From: an uncultured Cytophagales bacterium
GTDB lineage: Bacteria > Bacteroidota > Bacteroidia > Cytophagales > Thermoflexibacteraceae
Assembly (NCBI GenBank): GCA_938039675.1
Contig: CALHUI010000003.1
Location: 434,001 to 498,000 of the forward strand
Length of the DNA stretch: 64,000 nucleotides
Direction of reading: 5' to 3'
Shown: positions 56,978 to 64,000 of the stretch, in pieces
How the letters are laid out: the number at the start of each line of letters is the position of its first letter
How positions within the stretch are numbered: the stretch's first letter is position 1
Made by a program: the position numbers and the translations under genes
Notes under the pieces: generated by a model
The model's database searches: none
The model's input: the letters and a program-made list of their open reading frames with translations, nothing else
What the model was told of the DNA's origin: nothing

Positions 56978-58252
56978 ATGCAAAGACGCAGTTTCATCCG
57001 TAAAACGGTGGCAGCTACTGCCGGAAGTGCCTTCTTGTTACACAACGATACGCTTGCCGCTTTGGCACATGAACTCTCCGGTTTTCGGCGCGACAATACC
57101 GAACAACTGGCACGCGATGAGCGTTTCTGGCTGCCCGTGCAGCGGGCTTTTCGTCCTTCCCCCCATTTTATCAATTTGGAAAACGGCTATTTTAGCCCCA
57201 TGCCGCTGGAAACGCAAGAGGCATGGATGGATAACATTCGGGAAATTAACGGCTTACATACTTTTTATATGCGCCGCAGACAGTTCAGCGAACGTGAAAA
57301 CATCCGTCAAATGTTAGCAGAGCTGGCGGGAGTATCACCCGACGAAGTTGCTCTGCTGCGCAATACGACCGAAGCGTTGGATAACCTGATTATGGGCTTG
57401 CCGCTGCAAAAAGGCGATGAGTTTATCATTACCGACCAAGATTATCCCAACATGGTGGAAGCGGCGCATATGCGTGCCAAACGCGAGGGGATTGTGGTGA
57501 AAACCATTGCCCTGCCGCTGCATCCGAAAAGCGATGCGGATGTGCTGCAAGCCTACGAGCGGGCAATGACCGCCCGAACAAAAGCGATGCTCGTAACGCA
57601 TGTGATTAACCTGACGGGGCAGGTGTTGCCTGTGCGCGAACTGTGCCAATTGGGCAAACGCCGCCAAGTGGAAGTATTGGTAGATGGAGCGCACGCCTTT
57701 GGGCAACTGAATTTCAAAATCCCTGATTTGGACTGCGACTACTACGGTACAAGTTTGCACAAATGGCTTTGTGCGCCGCTTGGTTCGGGAATGCTGTATA
57801 TCCGCAAAGAAAAAATTGCGCATATTTGGCCGCTTTTCGGCGATGTTTCCACGGGTGAAGACAACATCCGCAAGTTTGAGCGCAACGGTACGCAGCCCTG
57901 TTCCAACCATTTGGCAATTGCCAATGCCATTCGTTTTCATCAGTTAATCGGCAGTGAATTGAAGGAAGAACGACTGCGCTATTTGTGCCACTATTGGGCG
58001 GAAAAAGTTGCCGATTGGTCGCATATCACACTCAACATGCCGCTGGCGCGTGGGCTTTCCTGTGCGCTGGGCAATGTTGCGGTAAAAGGCATGACGCCTG
58101 CCCAATTGGCCGATTTTCTATACGATAAACATCGGATTTTTACCGTGGCTATTGATATGCCGACCGTGAAAGGCGTGCGAATTACGCCACACCTGTACAC
58201 TACCCTTTCCGACTTGGATAAATTAGTGGCAGCGCTGAAAAGTCTTGCCTGA
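56978..58252 (+). CDS. Aminotransferase class V-fold PLP enzyme with twin-arginine signal
   Basis: MQRRSFIRKTVAATAGSAFLLH Tat-like leader; NTTEALDNLIMGL; VDGAHAFGQLNF; YYGTSLHKWLCAPLGSGMLYI PLP lysine. Confidence 0.9.
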   Translation: MQRRSFIRKTVAATAGSAFLLHNDTLAALAHELSGFRRDNTEQLARDERFWLPVQRAFRPSPHFINLENGYFSPMPLETQEAWMDNIREINGLHTFYMRRRQFSERENIRQMLAELAGVSPDEVALLRNTTEALDNLIMGLPLQKGDEFIITDQDYPNMVEAAHMRAKREGIVVKTIALPLHPKSDADVLQAYERAMTARTKAMLVTHVINLTGQVLPVRELCQLGKRRQVEVLVDGAHAFGQLNFKIPDLDCDYYGTSLHKWLCAPLGSGMLYIRKEKIAHIWPLFGDVSTGEDNIRKFERNGTQPCSNHLAIANAIRFHQLIGSELKEERLRYLCHYWAEKVADWSHITLNMPLARGLSCALGNVAVKGMTPAQLADFLYDKHRIFTVAIDMPTVKGVRITPHLYTTLSDLDKLVAALKSLA

Positions 58253-58258
58253 ATTGCA

Positions 58259-58266
58259 TACCTTTG
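58259..58266 (+). promoter_or_regulatory. -7 element TACCTTTG upstream of ychF
   Basis: TAnnTTTG match 20 nt before ATG 58287. Confidence 0.4.
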
Positions 58267-58286
58267 AAATCTGAAAATAAGACACC

Positions 58287-59387
58287 ATGGGACTGAAATG
58301 CGGTATTGTCGGTTTGCCCAACGTTGGCAAATCTACTTTGTTTAATGCGCTATCCAACGCCAAAGCCGAAGCGGCAAACTATCCGTTCTGTACAATTGAG
58401 CCTAACGTAGGCGTAGTAACCGTTCCCGATGAGCGGTTAGACCTTTTGGCCGAAATCGTCAATCCGCAAAAGGTAATTCCTACGATTATTGAGTTTGTGG
58501 ACATTGCCGGCTTGGTGAAAGGTGCCAGCAAAGGCGAAGGGTTGGGCAATCAGTTTTTGGCCAATATCCGTGAGGTGGATGCAATTATCCACGTGATTCG
58601 CTGTTTTGAAGACGAAAACGTGGTACACGTGGCAGGCAAAGTCGATCCGGTTGCCGACAAGGAAATAATTGATACTGAACTCCAACTCCGCGATTTGGAT
58701 TCGGTAGAGAAAAAATTAGCCAAAGTGCAGCGTGCTGCCAAATCGGGCGATGCCAAAAGCAAAAAAGAACTGGCAGCCTTAGAGAAATTCAAGGCACATC
58801 TGGAACAAGGCAAAAACGTGCGGATGATGGAAGCCGAAGCAGACGAGTGGGAAGCCGTAGCCGATCTGTTTCTGCTCACGCAGAAGCCTGTGATCTATGC
58901 AGCAAACGTAAAAGAGGCAGACCTTGCTAAAGGTGGTAATCAGTACGTAGAACAACTCAAAGAAGCCGTTAAAGACGAAAATGCACAGGTAGTGGTGATT
59001 TGCGCTGCCATTGAAGCCCAGATAGCTTCTTTGGAAGACGCGGAAGAACGTAAAATGTTTCTGGAAGAATATGGCCTGAAAAACTCAGGCTTAGACCGCC
59101 TCATTCGCGCTTCGTATGAGCTATTGAACCTGATAACTTACTTTACGGCAGGCGAAAAAGAAGTGCGTGCATGGACGATTCATCGCGGGTGGAAAGCTCC
59201 GCAGGCTGCCGGTGTAATCCACTCCGACTTTGAGCGCGGATTCATCAAAGCTGAGGTAATCAAACTGCCCGATTACGTGAAATATCGCACTGAGGCCGCT
59301 TGCCGTGAGGCCGGTAAAATAGCCATTGAGGGCAAAGAATATGTAGTGCAAGATGGAGACATTATGCACTTCCGTTTTAATGTGTAA
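58287..59387 (+). CDS. ychF: Redox-regulated ATPase YchF
   Basis: [62 protein letters not shown]-terminus. Confidence 0.98.
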   Translation: MGLKCGIVGLPNVGKSTLFNALSNAKAEAANYPFCTIEPNVGVVTVPDERLDLLAEIVNPQKVIPTIIEFVDIAGLVKGASKGEGLGNQFLANIREVDAIIHVIRCFEDENVVHVAGKVDPVADKEIIDTELQLRDLDSVEKKLAKVQRAAKSGDAKSKKELAALEKFKAHLEQGKNVRMMEAEADEWEAVADLFLLTQKPVIYAANVKEADLAKGGNQYVEQLKEAVKDENAQVVVICAAIEAQIASLEDAEERKMFLEEYGLKNSGLDRLIRASYELLNLITYFTAGEKEVRAWTIHRGWKAPQAAGVIHSDFERGFIKAEVIKLPDYVKYRTEAACREAGKIAIEGKEYVVQDGDIMHFRFNV

Positions 59388-59417
59388 ATTTTGAAAATCA
59401 GATACTACGTATTTTCT

Positions 59418-59449
59418 GCCATCCTGCGTGTTCGCAGGGTGGCTTTTTT
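59418..59449 (+). terminator. Intrinsic terminator after ychF
   Basis: gccatcctgcg-tgtt-cgcagggtggc followed by tttttt. Confidence 0.85.
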
Positions 59450-59514
59450 GGGTTGCGAGTGGAAGACTATACACAAAGCAAATGCTTTAATGATTGCTGA
59501 TAAATTCAATTTTT

Positions 59515-60888
59515 TTATTTAGATTTGATATAACTACCTGCTATCATGCTAAAAATACTGACTAATGTAGCGTAAATCAGCGGTGGAGTTTCTGTTTCCA
59601 GCAGAATGCAAAGCAGCCATACAAACATACCGCTGACCATAGAGGCAACAGCACCCAATGAATTTGCTTTTTTCCAATATAAGCCTGCCGTTAGTGGCGC
59701 AAAAAGCGAAACCAACGTAAAAGCTGATGCCATAGCTGCCAATTCGTAGATACTGGTGCTCATGTTGGCCATTACGGCAGAAAGTACTGCTACGGCAACA
59801 ACAGAGCCGCGCATTAAGTGGAGCATCTGACGGTCGGAAAGTTTTGTACCCTTAAAAAGGGGTTTGAGAATGTTTTCACCCAAAACGGCTGCGGGAGCCA
59901 GAATTGCCCCACTTGTCGTGCTCAGAATGGCCGATAGCAATGCACCCATAAAAAGAATTTGCAACCACGGTTCCGTATGCTGCATGACCATTATCGGCAG
60001 TGCCAGCTGTGTGTCGCCTTTCATAATGTCAGAGTACAAAATGCTGCCGCAAAGACTAATAATCAGCGGCATAATGCCGATAGAAAGATACATAACCCCG
60101 CTCAGGAAAGAAGCATGGACGGCAGCTTTGGCAGACTTTGACGATATAATACGCTGGAAAAGGTCTTGTGAAGGGATAGAACCCAGCCCCAGCGTAATCA
60201 GCGCAGCGATGTAATGGGTGATGCCCAACCAAGAAAACTCAGGTGTAATGTTGAAAAAGCCCTTTGGTGTATGTTGATGGATGGCTTCCCAGCCGCCTAC
60301 ATCTGTCCATAAACGGCTCATCAGAAAAAATAGCCCGACAATAATGATAAAAGTTTGCAGAAAGTCAGTAATGGAAACTGCCCACATGCCGCCAATGTAG
60401 GTATAAAACAATACAACTATCATGGAGAGCCAGATACCCCACATCATTGGCAGGCCGGTGATGGTTTGCAGCAGCAGCCCCAGTGCCACTAACTGTGCGG
60501 CAATCCACCCGAAATAGGATGGCACCATAAAAATAGCAGAAATCAACTCTGCCTTTCTGCCAAAACGAATGCCGAAAAAATCGTTGATTGTTAGTATATT
60601 AAGTTTGTAGAGGGGTTTGGCGTAAAAAAAACCGACCATGATAAAGCATAGAGCAGCCCCAACCGGGTCTTCAATAATGCCCATTGCTCCCTTCTCAATA
60701 AATTTAGAGGAAGCCCCCATCAGCGTTTCCGAACCAAACCATGTAGCAAAGAGTGCTGCCGCTGTAACAAGCATTGGCAGTTGCTTGCCTGCCACCAGAA
60801 AGTCTTCTGTGGTAGTAACTTTTCGCGAAGCCCAATAACCAATTAAAATGGTAATGAGTAGGTAAATGATAATGAAGCCGAGCAGCAT
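59515..60888 (-). CDS. Sodium:solute symporter family protein
   Basis: TEDFLVAGKQLPMLVTAAALFATWFGSETLMGASSKFIEKG; GMWAVSITDFLQTFIIIVGLF; FMGALLSAILSTTSGAILAPAAVLGENI. Confidence 0.94.
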   Translation of the reverse strand: MLLGFIIIYLLITILIGYWASRKVTTTEDFLVAGKQLPMLVTAAALFATWFGSETLMGASSKFIEKGAMGIIEDPVGAALCFIMVGFFYAKPLYKLNILTINDFFGIRFGRKAELISAIFMVPSYFGWIAAQLVALGLLLQTITGLPMMWGIWLSMIVVLFYTYIGGMWAVSITDFLQTFIIIVGLFFLMSRLWTDVGGWEAIHQHTPKGFFNITPEFSWLGITHYIAALITLGLGSIPSQDLFQRIISSKSAKAAVHASFLSGVMYLSIGIMPLIISLCGSILYSDIMKGDTQLALPIMVMQHTEPWLQILFMGALLSAILSTTSGAILAPAAVLGENILKPLFKGTKLSDRQMLHLMRGSVVAVAVLSAVMANMSTSIYELAAMASAFTLVSLFAPLTAGLYWKKANSLGAVASMVSGMFVWLLCILLETETPPLIYATLVSIFSMIAGSYIKSK

Positions 60889-61015
60889 AACACGGAAAAA
60901 TCAAGGAAAAATGCATAATTTGAATCGTCGAGGAGCATTGCCATAGGACTCTCAGCCTGTAACAAATGTTAGTGCTCTATCCGATAGGTGAAACTTTCAA
61001 CAACAAATTACAAAA

Positions 61016-62068
61016 ATGGAAAACGAAATTTATGTGCTTCTCGAGAAAATGCCGTCTAAAAATGTGGCAATCAGCTATTTGCTTGGCGGGTTTGTGCTTG
61101 CCGCAGCAGGCTGGATATTTGGCGGCGTGCTTGCTTTTCTACTGGGGGCGGTCGGGCTGATTGGTATGGGGGTAGGTGCCGTGCAATATTTTTCAAAACC
61201 TGTACAGAAAGTACTGCTCAACGAAGAGCGGCTGGCCTTGCAGTCGGTGGGTAAGACGCAACAAATTGCGCTGGCTGAAATCAGCAAGGCAGAGTTGCAG
61301 CAATTAGCCGACGGGAAAGTGCAAAAAATTCCCTTGCAGCAAGTGCAATCGTTCACCGCTAATAACAAGGCCATACTGACCATTACCGACAGTAAAGGGC
61401 AGCGTATTGAAATTCCTGCGGCCAAATTCGGTCTTTCCGACTTTGAAAGCCTTGTGTATGTATTGCAAACACAACTTGCAGGCGCAAACATGCTGCCCGA
61501 TGCTTTGCAATACGATGCACTAATTGAAGAAAATAAGCAATACATCCGCAAAGACGAGCAACTCAAAGAATCGCTCACCAAAAACCTGCTTGATGGCTTT
61601 AAGGCGCTGTATGTACCGCGAGGCGAACTGTACCTTAAAGAGCATCCCGAAGCGGTTGTACTGTTTAAGCATCAGCCTAACCCCAACGATGGAGCGACCT
61701 ATTTTTTGGACAATGATTACCAGCCCGGGCTCAACGAGCAAGCCATTCAGCAAGGGGCGCAGTTGCTGTTGCAGGCACAGCAAAACCTAACAACCGTTAA
61801 TAAGCGCATAGAAGCCTACCGACAAATTGCTGACAAATTGTCAGGTATGAAACAGGAGTTGCTGGCGCAGCAAAAACTTGCACAGGCAGGGGCAGAACTC
61901 AAATCTTTGGCGGCACAAAATCAGCGCGGCCGGGAGGCGCAAAGCAACCACGACCTGCAAATTACAACCTTCCATCAGCTAAAGCAACTCACTGCCGACC
62001 TGAATAGCATTCAGGACTTAGGTAATGCTTCTATATTGGCAGAAGTAGATAAAATTCTGAACGGTTGA
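61016..62068 (+). CDS. Uncharacterised membrane protein: N-terminal TM pair, PH-like middle, C-terminal coiled coil
   Basis: ISYLLGGFVLAAAGWIFGGVLAFLLGAVGLIGMGVGAVQYF followed by a soluble region rich in Gln/Leu; no recognised motif. Confidence 0.6.
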   Translation: MENEIYVLLEKMPSKNVAISYLLGGFVLAAAGWIFGGVLAFLLGAVGLIGMGVGAVQYFSKPVQKVLLNEERLALQSVGKTQQIALAEISKAELQQLADGKVQKIPLQQVQSFTANNKAILTITDSKGQRIEIPAAKFGLSDFESLVYVLQTQLAGANMLPDALQYDALIEENKQYIRKDEQLKESLTKNLLDGFKALYVPRGELYLKEHPEAVVLFKHQPNPNDGATYFLDNDYQPGLNEQAIQQGAQLLLQAQQNLTTVNKRIEAYRQIADKLSGMKQELLAQQKLAQAGAELKSLAAQNQRGREAQSNHDLQITTFHQLKQLTADLNSIQDLGNASILAEVDKILNG

Positions 62069-62280
62069 TAGCACATTATTTCCTTTCTGTGACTTCTGTA
62101 CGGCATACTTAACCATTGCTGTCGGCAGTGCACCAAAAGATGCCGCCTTTTATTTTCGGGGTTGAAGTCTCTACTGCAACAGGAAAAGTACACAGTTTTT
62201 TAAAATCACAACTGTGCAGGCCGTTGGTTTAGCGTGGGATAGGTTTACTTTTGCCATTATTGCAAAATCAATTAAATACG

Positions 62281-64000
62281 ATGATGAGAACAAAACTCTT
62301 TGTGTTACTGGCTGCTCTATGGCTAACCGGCAGCATTTGGGCGCAGCAGCTTGCTTACCAACTCAGCATAGATGCCCCGCATACGCACTATGTGGATGTG
62401 GAAATCCGTTTTGAAAATCTGCCTGCCAACATCCAAAAACGCGGCTACGTGGACTTTAAAATGCCTGTTTGGGCACCCGGTTCGTATTTAGTACGCGAAT
62501 TTGCTAAAAATGTGGAAGGTGAAACTGCCAAAGACCTCAACGGCAATGCTCTCAAATTCCAAAAAATCAATAAAAACAACTGGCGCGTGCAGTTGGGCAC
62601 GGCAAAAGGTGTTGTATTCAGCTACAAGGTATATGCTTTTGAGCAATCTGTTCGCACCAGTTTTGTAGATGATTCGCATGCTTTCATCAGTCCTTCGGGC
62701 GTGTTCATGTTCCCCGATGGCTTTGTAAATCTGCCTTCTACGATTCGCATTAAGCCTTACAAAGAGTGGAAAGAAATTTCCTGCACCTTAGAAAAAGTAA
62801 ATGGCGACAAGTACACCCTGCGCGCTCCTAACTACGACGAACTGGCAGATGCTCCCATTGAAATCGGCAATCAGAAAATCATTTCCTTCACCGCTGCGGG
62901 CGTACCTCACCAATATGCCATGTACGGCGTAGCACAATACGACGAAGAACGCCTCGTTCGCGACACAAAAGCCATTATTGAAGCAGCAGTAGAAATTTTT
63001 GGCGAATTGCCCTGCAAAGAGTACATTTTTATTGTACACAACCTCGGCGGCGGTGCTACCGGCGGTCTGGAACACTTGAACTCAACCGTTTTGGCAGTGA
63101 ACCGCAATGCTTATCAGACGCAAAGCGGCTATCTGGGCTTTTTGCGACTGGCTGCTCATGAGTATTTCCACCTGTGGAATGTAAAACGCCTGCGCCCCGA
63201 TGTGCTCGGCCCGTTTGATTATGACAACGAAAACTACACCCGCCAACTCTGGATGGCTGAAGGTTTTACTTCTTATTATGACGACTTGATTGTGCGCCGC
63301 GCCGGTCTGATTGACGAAAATGCTTACCTGCGCAGTGTGGCTGCCAATATCAATGAACATGAAAATGCCCCGGGCAGCAAGGTGCAGTCTGTAGCCGAAG
63401 CCAGTTTTGATGCGTGGATTAAGTATTACCGCCGCAACGAAAACTCCATCAACAGCAGCATTTCCTATTACGGCTCGGGAGCAAGAGTAGCCATGCTCAT
63501 TGACTTGGAAATTCTCCACAACAGCAAAGGGCAGAAAAGTTTAGACGATGTGATGCGTGCCCTCTATGCCGACACCTACAAAAAAGCCAATCGCGGTTTT
63601 ACCGAAGCTGAACTGAAAAAGGCCTGCGAAGCAGCTGCCGGAAAAAATCTGGATGACATTTTCAATGACTACGTATTTGGGACAAAGCCAACCAATTACG
63701 AAAAATACCTTGCCTATGCGGGCTTGCGCTTGAGCGTAACTCCCGACAATACACCAAGCCTTGGCATGACTACTGCCGACGAAAATAACCGCATCATTGT
63801 AAAAGTAACCCGCAAAGATGCACCCGCCTATAACGACGGCATTAACGTAAATGATGAAATTATCGCCATAGACGGCTTTCGTATGAGCAATACAGCGGCT
63901 ATGGATGCCCACATTGCCAATCGAAAAATAGGCGATGCCGTAAAAATTACTCTTGCACGCAACGGTCTTATCCGAGAAATGACAGTAAAAGTAGGTACCG
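62281..64000 (+). CDS. M61 family (glycyl aminopeptidase-like) peptidase with PDZ, truncated by window end
   Basis: MMRTKLFVLLAALWLTGSIWAQQLAYQLSIDAPHTHYVDVEIRFENLP; GGATGGLEHLNS; LAAHEYFHLWNVKRLRP; WMAEGFTSYYDDLIVRRAG; open to 64000. Confidence 0.93.
   Translation, partial: MMRTKLFVLLAALWLTGSIWAQQLAYQLSIDAPHTHYVDVEIRFENLPANIQKRGYVDFKMPVWAPGSYLVREFAKNVEGETAKDLNGNALKFQKINKNNWRVQLGTAKGVVFSYKVYAFEQSVRTSFVDDSHAFISPSGVFMFPDGFVNLPSTIRIKPYKEWKEISCTLEKVNGDKYTLRAPNYDELADAPIEIGNQKIISFTAAGVPHQYAMYGVAQYDEERLVRDTKAIIEAAVEIFGELPCKEYIFIVHNLGGGATGGLEHLNSTVLAVNRNAYQTQSGYLGFLRLAAHEYFHLWNVKRLRPDVLGPFDYDNENYTRQLWMAEGFTSYYDDLIVRRAGLIDENAYLRSVAANINEHENAPGSKVQSVAEASFDAWIKYYRRNENSINSSISYYGSGARVAMLIDLEILHNSKGQKSLDDVMRALYADTYKKANRGFTEAELKKACEAAAGKNLDDIFNDYVFGTKPTNYEKYLAYAGLRLSVTPDNTPSLGMTTADENNRIIVKVTRKDAPAYNDGINVNDEIIAIDGFRMSNTAAMDAHIANRKIGDAVKITLARNGLIREMTVKVGT

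Noticed and set aside
1-64000. CRISPR arrays, insertion sequences, integrases, prophage genes, rRNA operons
   Set aside because: None found: no regularly spaced direct repeats with spacers, no transposase or integrase motifs, no rRNA-like sequence

Overview
This is a 64 kb stretch of chromosome from a Bacteroidota organism. The Cytophagales-like placement is inference, based on T9SS/CHU_C-type sorting domains, a FecR/TonB-receptor pair, OstA-like and DUF6728-like proteins, and TAnnTTTG promoter elements. Gene density is high and most of the window is housekeeping or ordinary accessory: recA, ostA-like, nrdB, prmC, glmS, etfBA, photolyase, truB, ribF, accC, ruvB, lepA, ychF, an SSS symporter, an M61 peptidase and one tRNA-Leu(CAA). 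I found no CRISPR array, IS element, integrase, rRNA or prophage. The best leads are: (1) an 821-codon ORF whose N-terminus looks like a caspase-like domain that has lost both catalytic residues (AGHG->AGTA, DCC->DCH), fused to TPR-like, coiled-coil and C-terminal W..A..T..Y repeats, next to recA; (2) three decayed loci, readable only by joining frames: a UPF0175/DUF3368 toxin-antitoxin pair, a beta-propeller hybrid histidine kinase reduced to its two ends, and a SpoIIAA/STAS-like gene; (3) a FecR - STN TonB receptor - AEC permease - DctA cluster with no adjacent sigma factor; (4) a glutamate-cysteine-ligase-like enzyme fused to two CBS domains; (5) related intergenic repeats flanking ostA, a dispersed palindrome, and TAnnTTTG elements so close to start codons that leaderless transcripts are predicted. 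All family calls come from reading motifs by eye; no database search was run.
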